From positions 124,001-188,000 of the forward strand of contig JAFLBR010000003.1 in NCBI GenBank assembly GCA_017303795.1: 64,000 nucleotides of DNA, in the 5' to 3' direction. Both the position numbers and the translations under genes were made by a program. Source of the DNA: Cytophagales bacterium. Its GTDB lineage: Bacteria > Bacteroidota > Bacteroidia > Cytophagales > Cyclobacteriaceae. Numbering within the stretch: position 1 is the stretch's first letter; each line of letters starts with the position of its first letter. Below, piece after piece: positions 18,001 through 23,771 of this stretch. Under the pieces are notes generated by a model, which worked only from the letters and a program-made list of their open reading frames with translations, was not told the DNA's origin and ran no database searches.

Positions 18001-19325
18001 TCTGATAGGACGGTTGCAATAGTCCCGGCCGTTGGTGCGCTATCAATTACTGCTGCCGTTTCACTGTTAACAAAACCGGTATAGGCAATAGTAAGTGCCG
18101 GATTTGCAGCACCATAAACCCGACTCTTATTTTCGGCAGTAGCTGTAAGCGAAGCTTTGTTAACTGTAATTTGAGCTGTTGTCCCTAAAACAGAATTGTA
18201 ATTCACGGCATCTGTTGGAACAAAATCGACAGACAAATTCTGGCTGGCACCGGCATTGAGTAAGGTGCCAACTGCTGGTGTATAAGTAAATGTTCCGGCA
18301 ACTCCAGTTGAAGCATTCAATTGAGTAGCGCTTAACAAAGTACCGTAAGTAATTGCTGCGGGATCATTCCACGTAATTACAGGCGTTGCTTTGTTAATAG
18401 TAAGCGTTCCGTTTACATAAGTGAAAGAATAATTATTATCAACCCCGCCTGTTGGTGTAATGGGGTATGTAGTAACGGGACTGGACAGAATTGCTGTTGT
18501 CGAGGCCGTGGGCGGAGTGTCAATGTCCAGCCCATCATCACCATTTACAAAACCTGCATAAGAGATTGTAAAAGTTGGATTTGCTGTTTGATAAACACGC
18601 GACTGGTTGTTGGCTGTGGCCGTAAGCATGGCCTTATTCACAACCAAGGTCTGGGGAACAGCCGTTGCCGCATTGTAAACTCCGTCACCTGCTTGCGAAG
18701 CGGTGATTTCTGCTGACCCGGCCCCAACAATTGTTACCGTGTTACCGCTTATAATAGCAACCAGCGGATTATTGCTAATATAACTTAAAGCCAATCCAGA
18801 AGAAGCCGTTGCTGAAAGCGTAAAACTACTATTTCCGTAAGTACGGGATGTTAACGCACCAAACGTTATGGTTTGATTTAGTTTAACCCCGTTACCGGTT
18901 AGATTTATTATAAATGTTCCGCCCCCATCGTCAGATTGAATTTCAATTGCAGCGGTCCTGGCATCACTTGCTGATGGCGCAAAAGTTATTGTAAAAGAAG
19001 TTGATCCAGATGCAGGTACGGCAGCAAGTAAACCAGATGTATTAAGTGTATAATCTGAAGCATGCGTTCCTGTTACTGAAACCTGACTAATATTCAGGTC
19101 TTCAGGAGTTCCAATATTTTCAATGGTGATGGTTAAAGGAGCCGAAGCCGACAACAAGTTTACGTTTCCAAAGTCGTGCAAATCGCCCGAAGTAATTGGA
19201 GAACCACCAATACTAACCTGAATTTGAGGTGCCAGCCCATCATGAATTGTCAAAGAACTCGCTTTTAGCGGATTCAAAATCAGGGCAAGAAATGCCCCAA
19301 GAACTAAATTTCTTAAATTCTTCAT
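9024..19325 (-). CDS. Giant secreted MBG/Ig-like repeat adhesin with T9SS type B sorting domain
   Basis: A single intact frame of 3433 residues. Order: signal peptide (1 to about 22); an ASH/choice-of-anchor-D-like domain (about 33-147); one BIg2-like domain (about 148-232); 36 tandem modules (233-3097); a linker with a tandem-95-type motif (NFNGNDSFKWNA, about 3178-3190) and a cadherin-like section; and a CHU_C sorting domain (about 3350-3433, IVDAFTPNADGVNDEW). Twenty modules are MBG type, about 81 residues with RxYGxxNP...YTGFVNGE...DNNY...GTLTI; sixteen are about 78 residues with TWNNPAAITYGTxLSATQLNA...VNFTPTDxxNYN. Such proteins are exported by T9SS and displayed on the outer surface. 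Downstream PorP/SprF and PD40 genes form its operon. An adhesive role is inferred from architecture; a ligand cannot be named. Confidence 0.92.
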   Translation of the reverse strand: MKNLRNLVLGAFLALILNPLKASSLTIHDGLAPQIQVSIGGSPITSGDLHDFGNVNLLSASAPLTITIENIGTPEDLNISQVSVTGTHASDYTLNTSGLLAAVPASGSTSFTITFAPSASDARTAAIEIQSDDGGGTFIINLTGNGVKLNQTITFGALTSRTYGNSSFTLSATASSGLALSYISNNPLVAIISGNTVTIVGAGSAEITASQAGDGVYNAATAVPQTLVVNKAMLTATANNQSRVYQTANPTFTISYAGFVNGDDGLDIDTPPTASTTAILSSPVTTYPITPTGGVDNNYSFTYVNGTLTINKATPVITWNDPAAITYGTLLSATQLNASTGVAGTFTYTPAVGTLLNAGASQNLSVDFVPTDAVNYNSVLGTTAQITVNKASLTATAENKSRVYGAANPALTIAYTGFVNSETAAVIDSAPTAGTIATVLSDVGAYSITLTGGTDNNYTITLVAGTLSITKASLTATANNQLRVYQTANPTFTISYTGFVNGDDELDIDTPPTATTTALLSSPVTTYPITPTGGIDNNYSFTYVNGTLTITKATPVITWNDPAAITYGTLLSAIQLNASTGVAGTFTYMQPIGTLLNAGINQNLSVNFVPTDAVNYNSVLGTQVQITVNKASLTATAENKSRVFGAANPALTIAYTGFLNSETSTVIDSQPTAGTVATTLSDVGAYPITLTGGVDNNYTITLVAGTLSITKAALTATAENKSRSYGAANPTLTIQYTGFVNGNTSADLDTQPTINTAANAASVPAIYPITLTGGLDNNYNLTLVNGSLTITKALLTVTANNQSRHYGEVNPTLTLNYTGFVNSETPANLTTAPTGATVAGLATNVGTYPITVGGGISGNYDFTYVAGTLTITKATVVATANNQTRTYGVANPTLTITYTGFANGETVSVLDVQPTTSTTAIATSPVGGYPIQVTGGSDGNYEIAPVSGTLTITKATLTATAVNTNRPYGSANPTFTISYTGFQNGENATVLDTAPEATSAATLTSDVGTYPISVSGGLDNNYNLTYVNGTLTITKVTITATAANASRVFGVANPSFTINYTGFVNGENSSALDVLPVAGTAATTGSNVGTYPITVSGGTDANYNFTYISGTLTIIKATPTVTWNNPSAIIYGTALGATQLNATASVAGSFVYTPSAGTVLNVGVNQVLSVNFNPTDATNYNSVSGTTVLITVNKATLTATANNQTRTYGAANPTLTITYTGFVNGDNASVINEQPTAATVAVNTSAVGSYAITLTGGTDNNYDLVLVNGTLTINKATLVATAQNANRVYGAANPAFVVSYTGFVNSENSSVLDTPPTASTAATVTSAVGTYPIAVAGGLDNNYTFTYTSGTLTIDKATVTATVANATRIYGVANPTFTITYSGFVNSETSTVLDVLPTASTTAIISSNVGVYPINAVGGNDNNYTFAYVSGTLTITKATPTITWNNPAAITYGTALSATQLNATASVPGNFVYNPTAGTLLNAGANQTLTVNFTPSDGINYESVTGTTVQITVNRATPVLTWPAPNAITYGTSLSATQLNASANVAGTFVYSPASGVVLNAGVNQTLSVNFTPTDALNYNSVNGFTTQITVNKATPSVTWSNPAAITYGTPLSATQLNATATVPGSFVYAPGLGTVLNAGTNQTLSVNFTPTDAINYNTVNGTSVLITVNKATPTVTWNNPANITYGTALSATQLNATASVAGSFVYTPAAGTVLNAGTNQSLSVNFTPTDINNYNPVNGTTVLITVGRATPVITWNNPAAITYGTALSATQLNASAPVAGTFVYTPTIGTLLNAGPNQVLSVNFTPTDMANYNPVSNVQRLITVNKATPVITWANPAPIIYGTPLSSTQLNASANVPGSLVYTPAAGTVLNTGVNQTLTVNFTPTDAINYNAVTGTTVLITVNKATPVVNWSTPLPIKINESLTSTQLNATANVPGTFSYSPAAGSSFATVGTYTLTVSFTPTDATNYNSVPSTQVQIQVNNKDNPVVTWNNPAAITYGTTLGTTQLNATANVPGTFVYTPAAGTLLNAGTNQTLSVNFIPTDAINFNSVSANVTITVNKATLAVIATSTSRIYGAANPAFAVTYAGFVNGENDAVIDTPPTASSSAIAGSSAGSAFPIVPAGGQDNNYAFNYINGSLSITKAPLIARADNKTRLYGVANPVLTIGYTGFVNGDTEADITPPGISTSAAITSNVGNYAIQLSGGISTNYNFTLQNGTLTVNSAPLTARADDKSKTYGQVNPTLTISYTGFLNGDNAASITQPTISTTANTTSAVGAYPITLSGGAALNYAIVLQAGTLTINKTNLTVTANNQARTYGSLNPALTFVYTGFVNSETSAVIDVPPTAATSATVASNVGTYTITLSGGSDNNYNLNLVAGSLTINKATLSASAANATRTYGAINPTFVINYSGFLNGDDVSDLDTTPGASTAATVTSSVGTYPITASGGVDNNYNFSYTAGTLTIGKTVLTATAANTSRPYGTANPVFVINYAGFVNGENSSVIDVLPTATTTAIAASPIGNYPINVAGGSDGNYSFMYVSGVLEVGKTAPIVTWNNPAAIVFGTALSATQLNATANVPGTFVYTPVAGTILNAGTNQILTVDFTPTDQTNYSSVNGTTVTITVNKATPIVTWNNPAAITYGTPLSATQLNATANVPGAFTYSPSTGAILNAGNQTLSVNFTPTNTANYNSVNNTTVQILVNKATPVITWPAPAAITFGTPLGTAQLNASATTAGSFVYSPASGTILNAGDNQTLSVSFTPADASNFNSVPVTTVQLTVNKATPVITWNAPAAIVYGTALGATQLNASANTTGTFTYTPASGTILNAGANQVLSVSFAPSNTNNFNPVTGVTVLITVNKATPLITWSNPAIISYGTALGATQLNATASVAGTFTYSPIAGTILDAGTQTLSVDFVPTNTANYNSVSGTQVSLTVNKVPIVVTANNRTRSYGATNPTLTITYAGFVNGENETVLDTKPVANTAANATSNVGSYPITVAGGVDNNYNFSYVAGALSVTKATLTATANNQSRLFGTPNPEFTITYTGFVNTENATVIDTAPVAATTATQASAVGGYPITVSGGIDNNYSFTYQQGTLTVTPNFPPTLTNFEIETLEDQPLTFTYNTFGDNFESFSGSPIVYIKVISLPLNGSLTWNGTAVTVGAEIAVSGGQLQNFIYTPTSNFNGNDSFKWNAFEGTFLATQDATASIKINKVNDAPVLTNIETTAILYSLGDPAVQITNAIVINDVDDNFLFSARVNISENFTRGDVLAVETGISQLITVAYNSETGVLDLSGKDTRANYQTALTKVSFRSPVSGDAEISDKRIVFTVKDSVDVSNAMSRIVTITEIFPEVGIVDAFTPNADGVNDEWDFLNLDFYSQVELAIFDRNGARVFECKTNDCTWDGKMNGKELPPGPYFYTLYLNGGKRKYQGIVTILR
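10035..18629 (-). repeat. 36 tandem protein modules inside the giant adhesin gene
   Basis: I counted the modules by eye in the translation: MBG and Ig-like units alternate in blocks. Order from the N-terminus (M = MBG, I = Ig-like): M I M M I M M M M M M I M M M I, then seven further I, then six M, five I, two M. Unit lengths are about 81 and 78 codons. Neighbouring modules are diverged except for the first six, which are near-copies. Confidence 0.9.
17190..18629 (-). repeat. 720-bp direct tandem duplication (modules 1-3 and 4-6)
   Basis: Residues 233-472 (M-I-M) and 473-712 (M-I-M) are the same 240-residue block twice, and the DNA keeps the register exactly: for example the sequences at 17221 and 17941, and at 17641 and 18361, match closely at an offset of 720 bases. 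It is the most recent-looking amplification in the array and a likely site for length change by recombination or for mis-assembly. Confidence 0.85.
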
Positions 19326-19359
19326 TAATTAAAGCCAAAATAGACAGATCTGAGCCTCT

Positions 19360-19424
19360 TGGTTCTGAAACCATCCGAGATGTAAGATTTCCCGAAGATT
19401 GACCTTTGATAAGCCTCAGAACCA
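19360..19424 (-). repeat. 9-bp inverted repeat in the adhesin leader
   Basis: TGGTTCTGA at 19360-19368 and TCAGAACCA at 19416-19424 are perfect complements with 47 bases between. Both lie between the proposed -7 box and the start codon at 19325, so they could fold in the mRNA leader. The loop is long and the stem short, so significance is modest. Confidence 0.35.
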
Positions 19425-19425
19425 T

Positions 19426-19433
19426 CAAAGGTA
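19426..19433 (-). promoter_or_regulatory. Bacteroidota -7 box (TACCTTTG) upstream of the adhesin operon
   Basis: The minus strand reads TACCTTTG, a full TAnnTTTG match, about 100 bases before the adhesin start at 19325. No convincing -33 TTG is seen at 19-21 bases upstream. If used, it gives a leader of about 95 bases that contains the inverted repeat noted separately. Confidence 0.4.
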
Positions 19434-19511
19434 ACACAAAGAACCGGAGTTTATCCGTAATCAAAATTAAATGTAACTCGTAGATTAGCACCTTAATTCC
19501 CTTCAAAAACT

Positions 19512-20687
19512 GTGATTCTCATTATTTTTTACCTCTTCTGGATAAGCCTGGCCCTTGTAGTTTACACTTATGTAGGATATGGAGTCATAATCTACATTCT
19601 CAGCCGCTTTTGGGGCAAACACAAAACTCCCCCAATCCCAACAGAAAATGAGCTGCCTGAAATCACACTTTTGGTTGCTGCTTACAACGAAGAAAAGTAC
19701 ATCACTCAAAAAATAGAAAATTCATTAAGCCTGGATTACCCCGCAGCTAAGCTTCACCTGTGGATTGTGGCTGATGGATCAACCGATAGCACCATAGAAC
19801 TTTGCAAAAAATATCCGGCAGTAACGGTGCTTTACTCCCCAGATCGCAAAGGAAAAATTCATGCCGTTAACCGGGTAATGCCTGAGATAAAAACTTCCAT
19901 TGTAATTTTTTCGGATGCCAATACTGATTTAAATAACGAGGCTTTGAAAAATATTGTGCGTCATTTTACAGACGCAAAAGTGGGTGGCGTTGCCGGAGAA
20001 AAACGAATTGTGGCACTTGCTCAAGACAATGCTTCGGGTTCGGGCGAAGGACTTTATTGGAAATATGAGTCGGCTCTAAAAACAATGGACTCGAAGTTTA
20101 CTACTGCTATTGGGGCTGCGGGTGAGTTGTTTGCCGTGCGAACTGAGCTTTATTTCAATCCACACGCCGATACCATTATTGAAGACTTTGTTACTTCTAT
20201 GAAAATTGTTGCAGCTGGTTATCGGTTTGTGTATGAACCCGATGCATACGCGATTGAAACGGCATCGGCCAGCATTAAAGATGAATGGAAACGAAAAGTA
20301 AGAATTTCTGCGGGTGGCATTCAGGCTATTATCCGGTTACCCGAGTTGCTGAATATTTTTAAGTATGGTTGGGTTAGCTGGCAATATGTTTCGCACCGGG
20401 CCATGCGTTGGTCGGTAGCACCATTAGCATTGCTGTTTCTTTTGATTACCAACATAATATTATTGCCCAATTCAATTCTATACGTGCTGGCCTTTGTTGC
20501 ACAAAGTGCATTCTATCTTCTCGCTTTTGTCGGGCATCTTTTCCGCGAAAAGAAAATCGCCATCAAAGGTTTTTTTGTGCCTTATTACTTTACGATGATG
20601 AACCTATCGGTGTATGCTGGTGCTGTGCGACTTCTTCGCAAAACGCAATCAGTAGTATGGGAAAAATCGGCACGGGCCGAAAAATAA
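19512..20687 (+). CDS. Membrane-bound family 2 glycosyltransferase
   Basis: A 391-residue protein from a GTG at 19512 (no nearby in-frame ATG). It has an N-terminal membrane segment (residues 2-22), a GT2 catalytic domain and two or three C-terminal membrane segments (about 305-360). Motifs seen: VAAYNEEKYI and VADGSTDST for nucleotide binding, SDANTD as the DxD metal site, EDFVTSMKI as the acceptor-side ED, and RKVRISAGG where processive enzymes have QxxRW. It probably polymerises or transfers sugars at the inner membrane, like poly-GlcNAc or hyaluronan-type synthases, but the altered last motif leaves processivity open. It faces the adhesin gene divergently and ends at a shared terminator. 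Confidence 0.85.
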   Translation: MILIIFYLFWISLALVVYTYVGYGVIIYILSRFWGKHKTPPIPTENELPEITLLVAAYNEEKYITQKIENSLSLDYPAAKLHLWIVADGSTDSTIELCKKYPAVTVLYSPDRKGKIHAVNRVMPEIKTSIVIFSDANTDLNNEALKNIVRHFTDAKVGGVAGEKRIVALAQDNASGSGEGLYWKYESALKTMDSKFTTAIGAAGELFAVRTELYFNPHADTIIEDFVTSMKIVAAGYRFVYEPDAYAIETASASIKDEWKRKVRISAGGIQAIIRLPELLNIFKYGWVSWQYVSHRAMRWSVAPLALLFLLITNIILLPNSILYVLAFVAQSAFYLLAFVGHLFREKKIAIKGFFVPYYFTMMNLSVYAGAVRLLRKTQSVVWEKSARAEK

Positions 20688-20729
20688 AAAGGCTGCGTGT
20701 TGTACGCAGCCTCAGAATTTCATTTTTGT
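20686..20729. terminator. Bidirectional intrinsic terminator
   Basis: GGCTGCGT (20691-20698) pairs perfectly with ACGCAGCC (20704-20711) around a five-base loop. An A-rich stretch precedes it (U-tract for the minus strand) and a T-rich stretch ending CATTTTTG follows. It lies between the convergent glycosyltransferase and FKBP genes and can serve both. Confidence 0.8.
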
Positions 20730-20736
20730 AAAGCAT

Positions 20737-21648
20737 CTAATCTACGATCTCCACTAATTCAATCTCGTATAGCAGGTTAGAATTAGCAGGAACTAAAACC
20801 CCACCAGCGCCTCTTACTTCCTGATTACCAAAACCCAATACCGAAGGAACATAGAAGGTGGCTTTTGTTCCGGCCTTCATCTTAGTTAATCCAGCCTGAA
20901 GAGCATAAATGTAATTTATTACGCGACTATCAAAGGTAGTTGTAGGGCCATTACTTCCTGTAAAGAATGTTGTACCGGTTGCTAAAACTTTACCAGTATA
21001 ATTGATCTTAACCTTATCGTAAAGAGTGGCAGTAGGTCCGGTGGCCTCTTGTGTGATTACATACCGGAGACCTGTAGAGTCTTTAATTACGTTTTCTATA
21101 TCATTAGTTTCAATGTATTGATCAAGGGCCAGAGTATCAGCTTTAAGTTGGTTTGCCTCTGATGGTGGCTTGGTAACACTAATCAACTCTACTTCAAACT
21201 CTAAATTAGAGTTTGGTGGAATACCTTGACTGCCTGTCTCCCCGTAAGCATAGCTTGAGGGTATAAAAACTTTGGCTTTACTACCGGGGGTCATGAGCGA
21301 AAGTCCCACCTTCATTCCGGGTATTAATTGCTGTATATTGATAATAAGTGGTGAGGTACTCTGCTGAACAGGCGTGGTACTTCCTAAAATTGAAACCTTG
21401 TAATTAAATCGTACTTCGCTGGTATTCTTTGGCGGAAATCCAGAACCTGCCTCAGTAATAAGAAAATAAACTCCACTTGCATCCTTTAAAGCTGGGATTC
21501 CATTACTTCTAACATAAAGCCCAATAGCAGTTGTGTCTTTAATCAACTGTTCTTCAAAATCATTATTAGGTTGTTCACTATTCAAACAAGAAGTAAACAA
21601 GACTGACCCAACCATCACCAATGCCAACGCACTAAAAAATCCACGCAT
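20737..21648 (-). CDS. Tandem FKBP-type peptidyl-prolyl isomerase lipoprotein
   Basis: A 303-residue protein with a lipoprotein signal (lipobox LFTSC, Cys at about 20). Two FKBP-type domains follow: about 60-160, with NYKVSI, PGMKVGLSLMTPGSKAKVFIP and IPPNSNLEFEVELI; and about 205-303, with KINYTGKVLATG, KMKAGTKATFYVPS and VPANSNLLYEIELVEI. These are folding catalysts of the periplasm or outer membrane. The first domain lacks the usual G-T-x-F-D loop (it has LGSTTPVQQ), so it may be a chaperone-like rather than catalytic copy. T9SS-rich Bacteroidota often carry such lipoproteins, but no functional link to neighbours is visible. Confidence 0.88.
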   Translation of the reverse strand: MRGFFSALALVMVGSVLFTSCLNSEQPNNDFEEQLIKDTTAIGLYVRSNGIPALKDASGVYFLITEAGSGFPPKNTSEVRFNYKVSILGSTTPVQQSTSPLIINIQQLIPGMKVGLSLMTPGSKAKVFIPSSYAYGETGSQGIPPNSNLEFEVELISVTKPPSEANQLKADTLALDQYIETNDIENVIKDSTGLRYVITQEATGPTATLYDKVKINYTGKVLATGTTFFTGSNGPTTTFDSRVINYIYALQAGLTKMKAGTKATFYVPSVLGFGNQEVRGAGGVLVPANSNLLYEIELVEIVD

Positions 21649-21771
21649 AATTTGTTTTTTTTAATTTAACGGACAAAACAACTAAAAATTTCACGGATCG
21701 CGAAAAGCGAACCCAGTATATCGGCTAAGACACCGATAAACCGCGATGGGTTGGAACTTGTATCGGTAAAT

Positions 21772-22680
21772 TCAGGGTGTGCGTGTATCACCTTCAATGG
21801 TTCGAGTTATTTCTGAAACTACCGCATCTAACTTTTCGGTTGAATCCTGAACCATTGCGCTCATTTGTTTTAAATCATCAACAGAGTTGGTGCTTTTCAT
21901 CAAACCAACTAATCCCAGAATACTGGCAACCGGTGCCCGTAATTTGTGCGCATTAATAAATGCTGCTTCTTCCAGCGCTTTATTTTTCGTTTCAAGTTCA
22001 GCGGTACGTTCATGCACAATCTTTTCAAGATTTTCGTTTATGTCTTTTATCTGATCGGCCTGCATGCGAATAGCTTCATTGCTTATACGCAAAGCCAAAC
22101 GCGCTCTGGTTTCGCGAACCACCAACCGGTAGCGTGTATTGATAAGCACCACCGTAAAAATTCCAACTGCCATCAACAACAATCCGCCATGAATAAAAAA
22201 GTAATCGGGTGTAACCAGTTTGTTGCTGCTCAGAAAAAATCCGGTAGCCACTGCCGATACGCCAATCATGAGCACCGAATAATACCAGCGCCATAACACA
22301 AACATAGCTGCGCCAATTAAAAGCGCCATGTAATTTAAGTTCTGACCCAGCACATTGTCAGCATCGATCACAGCATACACATAAGCATTTTGCACCGAAA
22401 TTAACGAGAAGGGTATCAGTGCCACCACAAACGAGGGTAACTTAAATCGGTTTCGTAATAATAACGCGCTAAGTGTAAGGGCCGACACCACTACGCGGAT
22501 AACCAATAACGTTTGCCAGTGATTGGCGATGTTAAAGTAATCGGTAATGGCGAAGATAGGATCAAGCACAATAGCAACCCACGCCACGGTTACATGAAAC
22601 CGCGTGGAGGTACGCTCCAACTCTGGAGCTAACTTATCGTCTGTAACCTGGCCTAAAAAATCAAACTTGTTAGTCGGCAT
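21772..22680 (-). CDS. Membrane HisKA-only histidine-kinase-like protein, no ATPase domain
   Basis: A 302-residue protein. Residues about 30-190 contain about six hydrophobic segments. A coiled coil follows (about 205-240, DQIKDINENLEKIVHERTAE) and then a HisKA dimerisation/phospho-acceptor segment with INAHKLRAPVASILGLVGL (His at about 244). The protein ends about 60 residues later with TIEGDTRTP; the HATPase_c domain (N, G1, G2 boxes) is absent, and the 123 bases downstream contain no remnant that I can recognise. The His box is intact. It could be phosphorylated in trans by another kinase, act as a dominant partner, or signal through dimerisation only. It is transcribed away from the patatin gene. 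Confidence 0.75.
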   Translation of the reverse strand: MPTNKFDFLGQVTDDKLAPELERTSTRFHVTVAWVAIVLDPIFAITDYFNIANHWQTLLVIRVVVSALTLSALLLRNRFKLPSFVVALIPFSLISVQNAYVYAVIDADNVLGQNLNYMALLIGAAMFVLWRWYYSVLMIGVSAVATGFFLSSNKLVTPDYFFIHGGLLLMAVGIFTVVLINTRYRLVVRETRARLALRISNEAIRMQADQIKDINENLEKIVHERTAELETKNKALEEAAFINAHKLRAPVASILGLVGLMKSTNSVDDLKQMSAMVQDSTEKLDAVVSEITRTIEGDTRTP

Positions 22681-22717
22681 TCGCGCAAAATAAATTCCTT
22701 TTTGAGATTGGCAGAAT

Positions 22718-22725
22718 TATATTTG
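22718..22725 (+). promoter_or_regulatory. Possible -7 box (TATATTTG) for the patatin gene
   Basis: TATATTTG is a full TAnnTTTG match ending 15 bases before the ATG at 22741. A TTTG at 22701-22704 is only 13 bases upstream, shorter than usual. If real, it supports the 22741 start over the upstream TTG and ATG. Confidence 0.35.
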
Positions 22726-22740
22726 ATGATTGGCAAGACA

Positions 22741-23616
22741 ATGAAAAATGTTCGGTTGGTTTTAGGAAGTGGTGGTGCCCGCGGCATGGCCCACATTGGT
22801 GTAATTGAAGAGTTGGAAAAGAAAGGCTACGCCATTCAGGAAATTGTAGGCTGCTCGATGGGTGCCGTAGTAGGTGGTATTTATTGTGCCGGTTATCTAC
22901 AAGAATACAAACATTGGTTAATCAAGCTTTCGCGGATGGATGTTTTTCGTTTGCTTGACTTTACCATTTCAGCCCAGGGTTTTGTGAAAGGCGAGCGCGT
23001 ATTCAAAGCCATTGAAGAGTTTATTGGCGACCATCAGATAGAACATTTTAAAACTCCGTTTACAGCAGTGGCTGCTGATCTGAATGAACAAAAAGAAGTA
23101 CTTTACAAAAGCGGCAGTTTATTCAGAGCCTTACGAGCATCCATCGCCATACCCACTGTGTTTACGCCCGTGCGCGATGGAAAATTAAAATTAGTTGATG
23201 GCGGTGTGCTCAATCCGCTTCCGCTGAATCTGCTAAACAGACAACCCGATGATTTTGTAGTTGCCGTTAATATTAACGCCAACATTCCGGCAACGCCATC
23301 GCAAATAGTAGAAGCTGAAATCGAAAACAAAGAACGTGCTGCGTATTTGAGAATGATCGATTCTATCCGGGCTTCGTTACCCAAATTTGAAAACAATACC
23401 GATGCTGCCGATAAGCTGGGCTTGTTCGATTTACTCAACAAATCGTACGACATGACGCAGGATCGATTAACGGAGTTGATGATTGAAATGCATAAACCTG
23501 ATCTGGTAGTTAACGTTTCGCGTAATGCGTGTGGTGTGTTTGAATTTTATCGGGCCAACGAAATTATAGAAGCAGGTCGCAAAGCATTTCATGAGGCTTA
23601 TAATCAAAAGCCATAA
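22741..23616 (+). CDS. Patatin-like phospholipase
   Basis: Starting at the ATG at 22741 the protein begins MKNVRLVLGSGGARGMAHIG, the normal opening of bacterial patatins with the oxyanion-hole GGARG. The nucleophile elbow is GCSMGA (GxSxG) and the catalytic Asp is in LVDGGVLNPLPLN (DGG). The fold therefore has the Ser-Asp dyad of acyl hydrolases (phospholipase A/lysophospholipase type). Length, 291 residues, is typical for the short single-domain form with no barrel. No signal peptide is seen, so it should act in the cytoplasm or at the inner membrane. Upstream in-frame starts at 22726 (ATG) and 22702 (TTG) are possible but less typical. Confidence 0.88.
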   Translation: MKNVRLVLGSGGARGMAHIGVIEELEKKGYAIQEIVGCSMGAVVGGIYCAGYLQEYKHWLIKLSRMDVFRLLDFTISAQGFVKGERVFKAIEEFIGDHQIEHFKTPFTAVAADLNEQKEVLYKSGSLFRALRASIAIPTVFTPVRDGKLKLVDGGVLNPLPLNLLNRQPDDFVVAVNINANIPATPSQIVEAEIENKERAAYLRMIDSIRASLPKFENNTDAADKLGLFDLLNKSYDMTQDRLTELMIEMHKPDLVVNVSRNACGVFEFYRANEIIEAGRKAFHEAYNQKP

Positions 23617-23625
23617 TTATTTCGC

Positions 23626-23633
23626 TACCTTTG
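23626..23633 (+). promoter_or_regulatory. -7 box (TACCTTTG) for the DEAD-box helicase
   Basis: A full TAnnTTTG match starting ten bases after the patatin stop. Start of transcription would be near 23640, leaving a leader of about 130 bases before the ATG at 23772. A -33 TTG at the usual distance is not evident. Confidence 0.5.
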
Positions 23634-23639
23634 CGCATC

Positions 23640-23771
23640 ACTCCTCCAAATTCACGTAGAAAAGCCATTTCTGCGTAGCCGCAAAGTCGGAAATGAGCCA
23701 AGAGGCGTCTAAAAATTTAGAAACCATTTTTTTATTTACCGCGCAGTTTTGCTGCGCTTCAATCACAAACC
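23640..23771 (+). promoter_or_regulatory. Long structured 5' leader of the DEAD-box helicase
   Basis: Within the leader I see two stems. CATTTC (23666-23671) pairs with GAAATG (23690-23695), enclosing TGCG/CGCA (23672-23675 with 23680-23683). GCGCAG (23741-23746) pairs with CTGCGC (23752-23757) around a TTTTG loop, 14 bases before the start codon. A short dyad CTAAA/TTTAG lies between, followed by a run of seven T. The layout suggests RNA-level control, for example cold or self-regulation by the helicase; this is inference. Confidence 0.5.

Noticed and set aside
10035-18629. Regular repeats as a CRISPR or satellite array
   Set aside because: The period is about 240 bases, the repeats are coding and diverged, and they match MBG/Ig-like protein modules.
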